A DNA stretch of 64,000 nucleotides from JBJHBP01 sp050485685 (GTDB lineage Bacteria > Pseudomonadota > Gammaproteobacteria > Steroidobacterales > Rariloculaceae). A model generated the notes under the pieces. It had not been told where the DNA came from, made no database searches, and saw only the letters and a list, made by a program, of their open reading frames with translations. Within the stretch, counting starts at the first letter, position 1, and every line of letters begins with the position of its first letter. This document shows, piece by piece, positions 41,469 to 50,781 of the stretch. The position numbers and the translations under genes were made by a program. The DNA is taken from positions 124,001-188,000 of the forward strand of contig JBJHBW010000001.1 of the NCBI GenBank assembly GCA_050485685.1, given 5' to 3'.

Positions 41469-42205
41469 TTACCCCGCGTCTCGTCCAGTTCCAGGCGAAT
41501 CACGCCCTGCTTCTGGGCGTCCTCCAGCAGTTCGGAAAAATTCCGGTAGCCGTAGTAGCTCTCGTTGAATCCGGGATACACACGCTTTACGGTCTGCTTC
41601 ACCAGCGAACCCCAGATCGGGTCGTAATCCGCCTCCAGTGACTCCACGGTTTGCGCCAGGCGTTCGAACACCTCCTGCTGCTTCGCGGACTGTCCCTTGG
41701 TTGTGCGTGTCTTCGGCCGCTCCGACGCGCGAATCAGGTCGTCGTAGAAAATGAACTCATCGCAGTTCGATGCCAGCAGGTCGGACGTGGAGCTGCGCAC
41801 GCCGCAGCCCATGACACGCTTGTCGTTCTCTTTCAGCTTCGACACCAGTGGCGAAAAATCGCTGTCGCCGGTGAGCAGCGCGAAGGTGTCGATATGGGTC
41901 TTGGAATAACAAAGGTCCAGCGCATCCACGACCATACGTATGTCGGCGCTGTTCTTGCCGCTGACATTGGAGCGCGGAATGTCAACCATTTCGAAGCCGT
42001 GCAGGTGAAACTCGCGCGTGAAATTCTGGAAGCGGCTCCAGTCGCAATAGGCGCGCTTGAACACGATTCGGCCGCGTTCCAGCAGTCGCTTCAGGACCAG
42101 CTCCATCTGGAACCGGCCCTTCTTGCTCTGTTCAGCGCCCAGCGCAAGGTTCTCGAAATCGACGAATACGGCGATTGTCAGCTCCGAACGCGTTGCCGGA
42201 TCCAT
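41441..42205 (-). CDS. NYN-domain RNase-like protein with C-terminal LOTUS/OST-HTH domain
   Basis: About 254 residues. The start at 42205 (MDPATRSELTIAVF) has GGGAG 9 bases upstream, while an ATG two codons earlier has it too close, and an extension to 42628 is unsupported. The NYN (PIN-like) nuclease domain shows IAVFVDFENLA, DIRMVVDALDL and FALLTGDSDFSPLV with the acidic residues in place. After a linker, residues about 180-250 form a LOTUS/OST-HTH RNA-binding domain (YYGYRNFSELLEDAQKQGVI). The pair suggests RNA decay or binding. This architecture is common in bacteria, but targets are unknown. Confidence 0.9.
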   Translation of the reverse strand: MDPATRSELTIAVFVDFENLALGAEQSKKGRFQMELVLKRLLERGRIVFKRAYCDWSRFQNFTREFHLHGFEMVDIPRSNVSGKNSADIRMVVDALDLCYSKTHIDTFALLTGDSDFSPLVSKLKENDKRVMGCGVRSSTSDLLASNCDEFIFYDDLIRASERPKTRTTKGQSAKQQEVFERLAQTVESLEADYDPIWGSLVKQTVKRVYPGFNESYYGYRNFSELLEDAQKQGVIRLELDETRGNYKVRSAAG

Positions 42206-42416
42206 GCTCATTCGCTCCCTGCTCCCGTCTGTGCCGTGGGGCGGGCATGATCGGGCATGGTGGCGCAAGTCGCAAGCCGCGCCCGGGCAACGACCACCTG
42301 TGCGCAGCCCATGCGCCACCGCCCCCCCCGGGCGCTGGTGTCGTTCCATCCGCCTGTCACTGGTGGGGCGAGGTCCTGTAGGCTGACGGCAGCGAAGTGA
42401 ATCGGGAGGGCGTGCC

Positions 42417-43346
42417 ATCAGCAGCGACCCCGGAACCCCAGGCCGCTGGCGCCTTGCCGTGCATGGCGGTGCCGGATCAGCGCAACGCGGTCGCACCGGG
42501 CTGGCCGAGGAGCATGCGGTGCTTGCCGAGGCGCTGGAGGCCGGTGCAGCCCTGCTGCGCACCGGCCAGCGCAGCACAGCCGCGGTCGAAGCCGCGGTGC
42601 GTGCACTGGAGGACTCCCCGTTGTTCAACGCCGGTCGCGGCGCCGTCTACAACGCCGCCGGCGAGCACGAGCTGGATGCATCCATCATGGATGGTGAATC
42701 CCTGCGCGCCGGGGCAGTCGCGGCCGTGCAGGGCATACGCAACCCGGTGTCGCTCGCCAGAGCCATCATGGACCGGGGCAAGGAAGTGTTGGTGGCCGGT
42801 AGCGGCGCCGCCATGCTCGCACGCGAACTCGGATTCGCACTGGCCGAGGCTGACTACTTTCACACCGAGCGACGCTGGCGCGCACTGCAGAGCGCACGCG
42901 CCGCCGGCACCGGACCGCCCGCACCCGAAAGGGACTTCAGCACCGTCGGCGCCGTGGCGCTCGATACCGATGGTCATGTCGCCGCCGCAACATCCACCGG
43001 CGGCCTGACGAACAAGCGCCCGGGTCGTGTCGGCGACTCCGCGATCATCGGCGCAGGCACCTGGGCCTGCGATGACAGCTGTGCGGTGTCGGCCACCGGC
43101 AGCGGGGAACACCTGATGCGCGCGACCATGGCGCGCAGCATCGCGGCAGTCATCGAACACAGAGGATTTTCACTGACCGAAGCACTTACCGAGGCGATGC
43201 AGCGCCTGGAGACGATTCACGGTCTGGGTGGCGTCATTGCGATCAGCCCGAAAGGCGAGATGGAATTCGCGTTCAATACCGACATCATGTTTCGCGGCCT
43301 GATCGGCAACGACCTGCCGCGATGGACCGGTGTCGGCAAGCCCTGA
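42417..43346 (+). CDS. Isoaspartyl peptidase/L-asparaginase, apparent ATC start
   Basis: An Ntn-hydrolase of about 309 residues that cuts isoaspartyl dipeptides or asparagine after self-cleavage. The catalytic Thr follows the break point in DFSTVGAVALD. Other motifs are LAVHGGAGS, LFNAGRGAVYNA, TSTGGLTNKRPGRVGDS and VSATGSGE. The frame has no ATG, GTG or TTG upstream of the conserved first strand (WRLAVHGGAG) back to the stop at 42384. The sequence GGGAGGG followed by CGTGCC and ATCAGCAGC makes ATC (42417) the probable start. A GTG at 42459 would remove the first strand, though it remains an alternative. Confidence 0.82.
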   Translation: MSSDPGTPGRWRLAVHGGAGSAQRGRTGLAEEHAVLAEALEAGAALLRTGQRSTAAVEAAVRALEDSPLFNAGRGAVYNAAGEHELDASIMDGESLRAGAVAAVQGIRNPVSLARAIMDRGKEVLVAGSGAAMLARELGFALAEADYFHTERRWRALQSARAAGTGPPAPERDFSTVGAVALDTDGHVAAATSTGGLTNKRPGRVGDSAIIGAGTWACDDSCAVSATGSGEHLMRATMARSIAAVIEHRGFSLTEALTEAMQRLETIHGLGGVIAISPKGEMEFAFNTDIMFRGLIGNDLPRWTGVGKP

Positions 43347-43362
43347 TGTTTCGGCAACGCGT

Positions 43363-44343
43363 TCAGGCGTCCGGCGACAGATGCCCCCACAGCGACTGAA
43401 ATGCGAGCCGCACGAAATCATCTGCTGGCCCCAGCCGCGCAGTGAACTCGCTCGCCGGCTGCGCTTCCACAGCCTCAGCCGGACTGTAGCCGCGATTGAG
43501 CATCTGGCGCAGGCGCACGGACAGCGTCTGGTACGCCTCGCGCTGGAACTCGAGGTCGGCCTGCGTCAGCAATGCGCCCTGCGCCGGCACGATCAGCGTA
43601 TCGGCGTCGACGTGTGTCTGCAGCGTGCGCACCCCTTCGGCAAGCCCGCTGATCCAGCCGCCGGTCCACCAGTCCATGAACGGCCATCCGGCGCCGGAAG
43701 CGACATCACCGGTGAGCAGCACATTGGCATTGCGGAACAGGACACCGATGTCGCCATCGGTATGCGCCTGACGAAGATAGAAACACTCGACCGTCTCGTC
43801 ACCAAGAATGAACGACTCGGTGCTGTAGAACGTGTCATTCGGTCGTGCCGCTTCGGGCAGCGGATCGTGGGTGACGGCTTCCCACGGGCGCGTGATGTCG
43901 GTGGTCAGCCACAGGCGGGTATTTTCGTGCGCAATGATGCGTGCGCCGGAACGGCCCAGTATGTCGTTCGCACCGGTCTGTTCCGGATGCCAGTGCGTAT
44001 TGATCAGCGTGTGCACCGGCCCTGAGTCCGGCAGCGCGCGCACCGCCTGCAGCAGCGCATCGGCATGCGCCGCAAGGCCGCCATCGACCAGCAGCACACC
44101 GCCGTCCACACCCGTCAGCGCAACGCTGTTCACACCGGCGCCCTGCAGCAGCCAGAGATTGTCGCGCAGGCGGGTGGACTCGATCACGCCCGTGGCCGGG
44201 CTGTCCGCCCGCGGCAGCGCCGGATCACCGGACTCGGCGCCGATGGGCTGTTGCGCGAACACCGGCCGAAGTGCTGCCGGCAATGCGAGACCTCCCGCAC
44301 TGCCCAGTGTCGCTTTCAGTATGGTTCTGCGATTCGCCCGCAT
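43363..44343 (-). CDS. Tat-exported MBL-fold hydrolase with altered metal motif
   Basis: A 326-residue protein with a Tat signal (MRANRRTILKATLGSAGGLALPAAL). GGGGGA lies 8 bases before the ATG. The MBL motif reads NTHWHPEQTGAN in place of the usual HxHxDH, so the Asp is Glu and the third His is Gln; further metal positions (FYLRQAHTDGDI, LLTGDVAS) are kept. This HWHPEQTG form may bind one metal or a different metal arrangement. Expected location is the periplasm. The gene stands divergent from the DUF1592-DUF1552-ankyrin operon across 253 bases and converges on the asparaginase gene. Confidence 0.87.
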   Translation of the reverse strand: MRANRRTILKATLGSAGGLALPAALRPVFAQQPIGAESGDPALPRADSPATGVIESTRLRDNLWLLQGAGVNSVALTGVDGGVLLVDGGLAAHADALLQAVRALPDSGPVHTLINTHWHPEQTGANDILGRSGARIIAHENTRLWLTTDITRPWEAVTHDPLPEAARPNDTFYSTESFILGDETVECFYLRQAHTDGDIGVLFRNANVLLTGDVASGAGWPFMDWWTGGWISGLAEGVRTLQTHVDADTLIVPAQGALLTQADLEFQREAYQTLSVRLRQMLNRGYSPAEAVEAQPASEFTARLGPADDFVRLAFQSLWGHLSPDA

Positions 44344-44483
44344 GTCTCATTTCCCCCACCCGGGACCCGCAAGTCTGTTCCCCTGCGGCAGGACCCGCTA
44401 CCCGCTGCTCATGCCCGTAGTGTGCATCAGATCGACTTGCGGCCGCCATGGGCCCGCACAGACTCGAAAACCCGCCTCCGGCG

Positions 44484-44512
44484 CTGAAACTCCGGCAGGG
44501 CACGGGTACAAT
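44484..44512 (+). promoter_or_regulatory. Promoter of the DUF1592 operon
   Basis: CTGAAA (44484-44489) and TACAAT (44507-44512) are separated by 17 bases. The start site would be near 44519, leaving a leader of about 78 bases that contains a small hairpin (CAGGG and CCCTG) and the site GGGGGAG just before the coding region. The rest of the interval 44344-44596 shows nothing else I can support. Confidence 0.5.
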
Positions 44513-44596
44513 CAGGGATCGTCTCCTGCCCTGGCATTGGAGAAGGGAAGGTCTGCGTCCAGTCTGCACCACACAACAACCACAGGGGGAGCAGCT

Positions 44597-47125
44597 ATCA
44601 GTACCGCAGATTCACGCCCGCGCAGCCGGCTGCGCGGATGGGGTCGCACCGACCGCCACGCGGCAGCCTGCGCGCTGCTGCTCGCGGGCATGGTGGCCGG
44701 TTGCGGCTCCGCGCCTTCGCCTGAAGTGCTCATTGCCGAGCATTCGGCCACACTGAACCGATATTGCCTTGACTGCCACAACCAGGCGGAACAGGCAGGC
44801 GACCTGTCGCTGGAGCGGGTGGAACTGGCCGAACTCGGCCGGCACGCTGACGTTCTCGAAGAAGTCGTGCGCAAACTGCGCGGCAGGCTTATGCCACCTC
44901 CTGGCAATCCGCAACTGTCTGACGAGACGCTGTGGTCGCTGGTCAGCTGGCTGGAACAGGGCCTTGATGCGCAGGCCATGGCCGACCCACAGCCCGGCAG
45001 GGTCGCACTGCACCGCCTGAACCGGCGCGAGTATTCGAACGCTGTCCGCGACCTGCTCGCACTTGAGGTCGATGCCGCGCAACTGCTGCCACAGGACGAC
45101 ACTGCCTCCGGCTTCGACAACATCGCCTCGGCACTGCAGGTATCCCCTTCGTTTCTGGAACAGTACGTCGGCGCTGCGCGCCAGGTTGCCGTACGCGCGG
45201 TCGGCCAGAGCGCACCGCGACCCGGCAGCCGCACCTACAACGTACGCAGCGGCAATCAGCAGAACCACGTGCCGGGGCTTCCGCTGGGCACGCGCGGCGG
45301 CGCCATGGTCGAACACGATTTTCCGGTCACCGGCGAATACATGCTGAACATCGCCGACCTCGCCCAGGCACTGTGGGTCTACAACATGGAGTTCGAAAAC
45401 CACCTCGTGGTGACGCTCAACGGCGAGCGGGTGTTCGAGACGACCATAGGCGGCGACGACGACATGCGCGCCATAGACCAGGATCAGGACCCGGCCGTGG
45501 ACGCCATCAACCGGCGTCTCAAGAACATCCGTTTTCACGCCCCGGCGGGTCCGCAACAGGTCGGCGTCACGTTCGTGCGGCGCACCCTCGCCGAATCGGA
45601 TGACCGGCTGCGGCCTTTTGCGCCCGGGGGTGGCCAGGACCGCGTGCTGCGCATACAGTCTTTCGAGATCAGCGGGCCGTTCGTCAGCGAAGGCCTGGAC
45701 AGCACCCCGAGTCGCGACCGCATTTTCAGCTGCTATCCCGACAGTGAGGCCGACGCGCGCCCCTGCGCTGAAAGCATACTCAACCGGCTGGCCCGGCAGG
45801 CTTACCGGCGGCCGGTCAACGACGCCGACATTGCCGAGCTGATGGATTATTACGACGATGGCGCCAGTGGCGGCGGTTTCGAAGAAGGCGTACGCACAGC
45901 CCTCACCGGACTGCTGGCCAGTCCCTGGTTCCTCTACCGTGCCGAACAGATCCCGGAAACCCGGCATGCGGACGGCAGTTACCGCATCAGCGATCTCGAG
46001 TTTGCATCACGGCTGTCGTTCTTCCTGTGGAGTTCGCTGCCCGACGATGAACTGCTGGAGCTGGCCCTGAGCGGCGGGCTTTCCGATCCGGCGGTACGCG
46101 AGCAGCAGGTGCGGCGCATGCTCGCCGATCGCCGCGCCGAGTCGCTGGCAACCAGCTTCGCGCACCAGTGGCTGCATCTGGATCACCTCAGTGAAGTCAA
46201 TCCGGACAGCGTGATCTTCCCGTACGCATCCGGCACGGCGGACCCGCGACCGCACTATCTGCAGGAAATCACCCTGTTCGTGGACAGCATCTTTCGCAAC
46301 GACCGCAACGTGGTCGAGCTGTTGTCGGCCAGTTACTCCTATCTCAACGAGCCGCTGGCGCTGCTGTATGGCGAGACGGGCGTGAAGGGCAATCACTTCC
46401 GTCGGGTGGAGCTGTCGCATTCGGCTCGCCGCGGCCTGCTCGGCAAGGGCGCGATACTGATGGCCTCGTCCTACCCGAATCGCACTGCGCCTGTGCTGCG
46501 TGGCGCCTACATACTCGAGAACATTCTCGGCACACCGCCCGCCCCTCCGCTGCCCGACGTGGAAGCACTGGCTGACAGCGGCACAACGGGCCGTGACATG
46601 CTGACAGTGCGCGAACTGATGGCCCGTCACAGCCAGGATCCATCCTGCTTCTCCTGCCACGGCGTCATGGATCCGCTCGGCTTCGCACTGGAGAACTTCA
46701 ACGCGGTGGGCCTGTGGCGCGACCGTGACCGCTTTGCCGGCGTACCGGTGGATGCCAGCGGCGAACTGCCGGACGGCACGCTGATCAATGGCCCGGACGA
46801 CCTTCGCGAGGCGCTGTTGCGCCGTCCCGACCAGTTCGTGCAGACACTGACCGAAAGACTGATGACCTATGCCCTGGGCCGGGAAATCACCCACCACGAC
46901 ATGCCCGTGGTGCGCTCAATCGTGCGTGAGGCGGCACGCAACGACTACCGGTTCTCATCTCTGATCATGGGTATCGTGGAAAGCACACCGTTCACGATGC
47001 GTCGCGTCAGTCCTGACGAGGGCGGCACCGTGACCGCATCGGCGGGATCAACGACCACACCGGCATCGACATCTGCATCGCAATCACCAGATACACCGAC
47101 ACTGGCGCAGTTCACAGCGCGCTGA
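44597..47125 (+). CDS. DUF1592-type exported heme c lipoprotein, apparent ATC start
   Basis: About 842 residues, with the DUF1587-DUF1592-DUF1588-DUF1585 chain first seen in planctomycetes. GGGGGAG lies 5 bases before an ATC that would open ISTADSRPRSRLRG; no ATG, GTG or TTG stands in frame between there and the signal region, and upstream frames are non-conserved. A lipoprotein signal follows (LLLAGMVAGC, lipid Cys about 36). Two heme-binding motifs, YCLDCHNQ at about 57-61 and CFSCHG at about 684, give two possible c-type hemes. REYSNAVRDLL and LDSTPSRDRIFSC, FPYASG and MDPLGFALENFNAVG are DUF-specific. It is a periplasmic redox protein of unknown substrate, co-transcribed with DUF1552 and ankyrin genes. 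Confidence 0.88.
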   Translation: MSTADSRPRSRLRGWGRTDRHAAACALLLAGMVAGCGSAPSPEVLIAEHSATLNRYCLDCHNQAEQAGDLSLERVELAELGRHADVLEEVVRKLRGRLMPPPGNPQLSDETLWSLVSWLEQGLDAQAMADPQPGRVALHRLNRREYSNAVRDLLALEVDAAQLLPQDDTASGFDNIASALQVSPSFLEQYVGAARQVAVRAVGQSAPRPGSRTYNVRSGNQQNHVPGLPLGTRGGAMVEHDFPVTGEYMLNIADLAQALWVYNMEFENHLVVTLNGERVFETTIGGDDDMRAIDQDQDPAVDAINRRLKNIRFHAPAGPQQVGVTFVRRTLAESDDRLRPFAPGGGQDRVLRIQSFEISGPFVSEGLDSTPSRDRIFSCYPDSEADARPCAESILNRLARQAYRRPVNDADIAELMDYYDDGASGGGFEEGVRTALTGLLASPWFLYRAEQIPETRHADGSYRISDLEFASRLSFFLWSSLPDDELLELALSGGLSDPAVREQQVRRMLADRRAESLATSFAHQWLHLDHLSEVNPDSVIFPYASGTADPRPHYLQEITLFVDSIFRNDRNVVELLSASYSYLNEPLALLYGETGVKGNHFRRVELSHSARRGLLGKGAILMASSYPNRTAPVLRGAYILENILGTPPAPPLPDVEALADSGTTGRDMLTVRELMARHSQDPSCFSCHGVMDPLGFALENFNAVGLWRDRDRFAGVPVDASGELPDGTLINGPDDLREALLRRPDQFVQTLTERLMTYALGREITHHDMPVVRSIVREAARNDYRFSSLIMGIVESTPFTMRRVSPDEGGTVTASAGSTTTPASTSASQSPDTPTLAQFTAR

Positions 47126-47138
47126 GGAGAAACGGGCC

Positions 47139-48419
47139 ATGTTCATCACGAAGAAGCATCTTTCCCGTCGCACCCTGTTGCGTGGCGCCGGCGCCGCCAT
47201 TGCGCTGCCGTTTCTCGATGCCATGGTGCCTGCCGGCAGGGCGATGGCCGAAACCGCTGCGCAGCCCCCCCTGCGCATGGGATTCGTGTTCTTCCCGCAT
47301 GGTGCAGTCATCGATCGCTGGTCACCTGCCAGCACCGGCACCGACTTTGAGATATCCGACATCCTGACGCCACTCGAGCGTCATCGCTCGCAGCTGACCA
47401 TCGTATCCGGATTGCGCAACCGGCCCGCGGAGAGCCCCGATCCGCACGGCATCGTCGAACGTACCTGGCTGAGCTGCGTGAATCCTAACGATGCCGGCAG
47501 TCGCACCGATGCCGGTGTCACGGCTGACCAGATCGCCGCGCGATACATAGGCCAGGACACGCCTATGCCGTCGCTGGAAATCACGACCGAGGGCCGCGGC
47601 AGTTCGCTGGCATGGCGCACGCCAACGCAGCCCCTGCCGATGGAGAACAATCCACGCACGCTGTTCTACCGGCTGTTCGGCCAGGGCGATACCGATGAAG
47701 AGCGGCGCATGATCATCGCCGAACAGGGCAGCATTCTCGACCGCGTGCAGCAGCAGACACAGCGCTTTCGTCGCGAACTGGGCGCGCCGGACCGTGTGAT
47801 GCTTGACGACTATCTCGATTCGGTGCGTGAGGTGGAAAGGCGCGTGGAAAACATGATGGCGCAGGACTTCTCAGCGCTGGACATTCCCGATGCACCGATA
47901 GGCGTGCCGAACGATTTCGATCCGCACCTTCGGCTGATGTTCGATCTGATGGCGCTCGCCTTCCAGGCCGATCTCACCCGCGTTGCGACCTACCACATGG
48001 CCCGCGAAGTCAGCATGAGAACCTACAACAACCTCGGCATTTCCGAAGCGTTCCATCCGCTTTCGCATCATGGCCGCAACCCGGCGGATCTCGACAAGCT
48101 GGTTGCGATCCAGCGCTATCACACGGACCTGTTCGCACGCTTCGTGGACAGGCTGGCAGCCACGCCGGACGGAGACGGGTCGGTGCTCGACCATTCCATG
48201 CTGCTGTTCGGCAGCAACATGAGCGACAGCGACAGACACAACCAGGATCCGTTGCCGGCGCTGATCGTCGGGCGGGCGCACGGACGCATCAAGGGTGGCC
48301 AGCACCTGAGGTATCCACAGAACACGCAGTTCTCCAACCTGCTGGTGACGATGTTCGACCGCGGCGGCATTCCGGTCGAAGCCATTGGCGACAGCACCGG
48401 TCCGTTCGCCGAAGTCTGA
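47139..48419 (+). CDS. DUF1552 family protein, Tat exported
   Basis: A 426-residue protein with a twin-arginine signal (KKHLSRRTLLRGAGAAIALPFLDAM) and the DUF1552 signature segments RMGFVFFPHGAVIDRWSP, GLRNRPAESPDPHG, NLGISEAFHPLSHHG, and LFGSNMSDSDRHNQDPLPALIVG. The fold is alkaline-phosphatase-like. It lies 13 bases after the DUF1592 gene and overlaps the ankyrin gene by one base. In many genomes DUF1592 and DUF1552 genes are adjacent, so the two probably work together in the periplasm, with folded or cofactor-loaded export via Tat. Substrate unknown. Confidence 0.93.
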   Translation: MFITKKHLSRRTLLRGAGAAIALPFLDAMVPAGRAMAETAAQPPLRMGFVFFPHGAVIDRWSPASTGTDFEISDILTPLERHRSQLTIVSGLRNRPAESPDPHGIVERTWLSCVNPNDAGSRTDAGVTADQIAARYIGQDTPMPSLEITTEGRGSSLAWRTPTQPLPMENNPRTLFYRLFGQGDTDEERRMIIAEQGSILDRVQQQTQRFRRELGAPDRVMLDDYLDSVREVERRVENMMAQDFSALDIPDAPIGVPNDFDPHLRLMFDLMALAFQADLTRVATYHMAREVSMRTYNNLGISEAFHPLSHHGRNPADLDKLVAIQRYHTDLFARFVDRLAATPDGDGSVLDHSMLLFGSNMSDSDRHNQDPLPALIVGRAHGRIKGGQHLRYPQNTQFSNLLVTMFDRGGIPVEAIGDSTGPFAEV

Positions 48420-50035
48420 TGCGTATCGCGTCACCCGTATTCGCACTCGCGGCCGTGGCCACGGCGGTGGCGGGCCTGCTTGCGAACCCCGCTGTCGCAG
48501 ACGAAGCCGCCTCTGAAGGTTCATCAGGCGCGTCGCAGCAGTCCCTGCCGCAGCAGGCCCGAACACTGCCATCCGGTTCGCGAACCGTGGACCCGCGAGC
48601 AGCGGCCGCGCAGGCGCTGATCAACGCGGCGAAACACCGCGACAGCGCTCGCGCCCTTACCCTCATAAACGACGGCGCGGATGTGAACGCTACGGAAGTG
48701 GACGGCACCACCGCTCTGATGTGGGCTGCCTACTATGGCGATGCCGACGTGGTGGCGGCGCTGCTGGCTGCGGGCGCGGATGCGACACCGCACAACGACT
48801 ACGGCGTCAGTGCGCTGTCGGAAGCTGCAATTGCCGCTGACACTGCGGTGATTCGTCTGCTGCTCGAAGCCGGTGCCGACCCCGACTCGCCCACGCCGGA
48901 AGGGCAGACTTCGCTGATGGCCGTCGCACGCACAGGCAACGTGCAGGCGGCCGAACTGCTGATCCGGGCCGGCGCCGATGTGAATGCCCGCGAAGAATGG
49001 GGCGGCCAGTCCGCATTGATGTGGGCGGCGGCCCAGAGTCAGCCCGCGATGATCGCGCTGCTGATCGAGCACGGCGCCGAAGTCGATGCGCGCGGTGCGA
49101 TACGCGACTGGCAGCGCAAGGTTACCGCGGAACCGCGGCCCAAGGACATGAATCGCGGCGGCTTCACGCCGCTGCTCTACGCGGCCCGCGAAGGCTGCAT
49201 CGCCTGCGCACATGAACTGCTGGCAGGCGGTGCGGACATCAATCTGTCCGATCCGGAACGCGTATCTCCATTGAACCTCGCGCTGATCAACCAGAACTTC
49301 GACTTTGCCGCTTTCATCATCGAAGCCGGCGCCGACGTGGACCGCTGGGATTTCTTCGGTCGCTCACCGCTGTACAACGCGGTAGACATGAACACCCTGC
49401 CCGCGCTGGGCAATCGCGAAGGCGGCCGCAACGACATCCCTTCCGCCGACGCAACCACACCGCTGGAAATCGTCGCCATGCTGCTTGCCGCAGGCGCAAA
49501 TCCCAACCTGCAGCTCAAGCTTCGCCCCCCTTATCGCAATGTGCCGTTCGACCGCGGTGCCGACCCGCTGCTCGGCACCGGCGCCACACCTCTGCTGCGC
49601 GCCGCGCAGGCCGCGGACATAGAAGCGATCCGGCTGCTGCTCGCAGCCGAAGCACTGGTGGATCTTCCCAACGCCAACGGCTTTACCCCTCTGATGGCGG
49701 CAGCCGGCATGGGCATAGGCAACCGGCCTTCACGCGGCGTTTTCCGCACCGTAGATGACGGTGTCATCGCCGTCGACATGCTGGTGGCGGCCGGTGCGGA
49801 CATCAATGCGACGGCGAACAATGGCCGCACCGCAGCACACGGCCCGGCAATGATGGGGTGGAATCCGCTGATCAGGGCACTGCATCGCCATGGCGCGGAC
49901 TTCACCGTCGCCGACAATCAGGGCAGGACTCCTCTGGACCTTGCGCGCGGCGATTTTCAGGCGGGTTTTCTTGAATCCCCGCCGGAGCCCAGGGAAGCGA
50001 CCATCGCACTGCTGGAAGAACTGCTCGCGGACTGA
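48419..50035 (+). CDS. Exported ankyrin-repeat protein
   Basis: A 538-residue protein starting MRIASPVFALAAVATAVAGLLANPAVADE, a signal peptide with cleavage near AVADE. The ATG uses the last base of the preceding TGA (TGATG), so it is translationally coupled to the DUF1552 gene. About eleven ankyrin repeats follow (LMWAAYYGDADVVAALLAAGAD, LLLEAGADPDSPTPEGQTSL, and so on to LHRHGADFTVADNQGRTPLDLA). One insert (about 228-262, KDMNRGG) breaks the regular 33-residue rhythm. It is a periplasmic scaffold or a binding partner of the two upstream proteins. Confidence 0.92.
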   Translation: MRIASPVFALAAVATAVAGLLANPAVADEAASEGSSGASQQSLPQQARTLPSGSRTVDPRAAAAQALINAAKHRDSARALTLINDGADVNATEVDGTTALMWAAYYGDADVVAALLAAGADATPHNDYGVSALSEAAIAADTAVIRLLLEAGADPDSPTPEGQTSLMAVARTGNVQAAELLIRAGADVNAREEWGGQSALMWAAAQSQPAMIALLIEHGAEVDARGAIRDWQRKVTAEPRPKDMNRGGFTPLLYAAREGCIACAHELLAGGADINLSDPERVSPLNLALINQNFDFAAFIIEAGADVDRWDFFGRSPLYNAVDMNTLPALGNREGGRNDIPSADATTPLEIVAMLLAAGANPNLQLKLRPPYRNVPFDRGADPLLGTGATPLLRAAQAADIEAIRLLLAAEALVDLPNANGFTPLMAAAGMGIGNRPSRGVFRTVDDGVIAVDMLVAAGADINATANNGRTAAHGPAMMGWNPLIRALHRHGADFTVADNQGRTPLDLARGDFQAGFLESPPEPREATIALLEELLAD

Positions 50036-50046
50036 CGCACCGCGGG

Positions 50047-50781
50047 TCACCTGCCAACGGCCTGGCGACGAACCAGACCGGCCAGCGTTCGCATCAGCTG
50101 TGCCTGCAAGGTCGCCCAACCGGCGCCGGTCGCGCCCACCAGACGCTGATTCACCTCCAGCTCCAGACCCAGGTAATCCTGCGCGTCGTAGCGGCGACGC
50201 AGTGATGTGACAAACCCGTCCGCGATACCCCGATACGGATAGTTTCGGCGCACCGTCAGGGTCGGGCATGCCTCCAGCAGAGCCAGGCGCCAGGCCGCGG
50301 CGAAACTGCGTTCACGGGATCGGGCCGGGTCGTAGAGAAAAGCCAGATCCGCGTTGCGACGCTGGCCGTTCAGCACGGGCGTAAAACTGTGCACGGACAG
50401 GTGCAGGACCTGATGACCTGCTGCGATTGCGTTGTCCACATGCGCTATCAGGCGATTGCGCCAGGGGTGGTAATGGCGGTCGAGAATGCCGGCCTTGTCC
50501 TGATCAGGCAGATCGCGCGTAAAGCGGGAAAACAGCGCACGATGGTGCACGGAACGATTCAGGTCCACCAGCAGTCGCGTCGTCGTCGCAATCAGTGCGG
50601 GCGACTCCGAAAGTTTCGCCAGTTGTCGCGCCAGATCCGCGGCGCCACTGTCGTAGCCATTGTGTGACTGCAGCACGCGCCCGGCACCCGCGAACAGCGG
50701 CGCGTAGCGCGCCGGAACGCGATTGCCGCCGTGTTCACAGCTGACGATCAGCGAAAGCGGTCGCGGAGAATCCACTGCCAT
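50047..50781 (-). CDS. N-formylglutamate amidohydrolase-family protein
   Basis: A 244-residue protein starting MAVDSPRPLSLIVS; the start overlaps the end of the upstream GCS2 gene by 47 bases, and longer in-frame starts read into unconserved sequence. Motifs of the FGase fold are SLIVSCEHGGNRVP, NGYDSGAADLA, LLVDLNRSVHHRALF, HLSVHSFTP and LELEVNQRLVG. The family covers N-formylglutamate amidohydrolase (histidine degradation) and zinc peptidase-like relatives. No hut gene is present, and the operon contains RimK and GCS2 ligases, so it probably acts on a gamma-linked or peptide product of those enzymes. That role is inference. Confidence 0.87.
   Translation of the reverse strand: MAVDSPRPLSLIVSCEHGGNRVPARYAPLFAGAGRVLQSHNGYDSGAADLARQLAKLSESPALIATTTRLLVDLNRSVHHRALFSRFTRDLPDQDKAGILDRHYHPWRNRLIAHVDNAIAAGHQVLHLSVHSFTPVLNGQRRNADLAFLYDPARSRERSFAAAWRLALLEACPTLTVRRNYPYRGIADGFVTSLRRRYDAQDYLGLELEVNQRLVGATGAGWATLQAQLMRTLAGLVRRQAVGR

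Noticed and set aside
42300..42345. C8 tract as a phase-variation switch
   Set aside because: It lies in non-coding DNA between divergent genes, is not positioned within a promoter spacer that I can support, and no coding frame depends on it.
43832..44596. N-terminal extension of the DUF1592 protein by about 255 residues
   Set aside because: It would run antisense through the MBL gene, lacks any motif and would put the lipoprotein signal in the middle of the protein.
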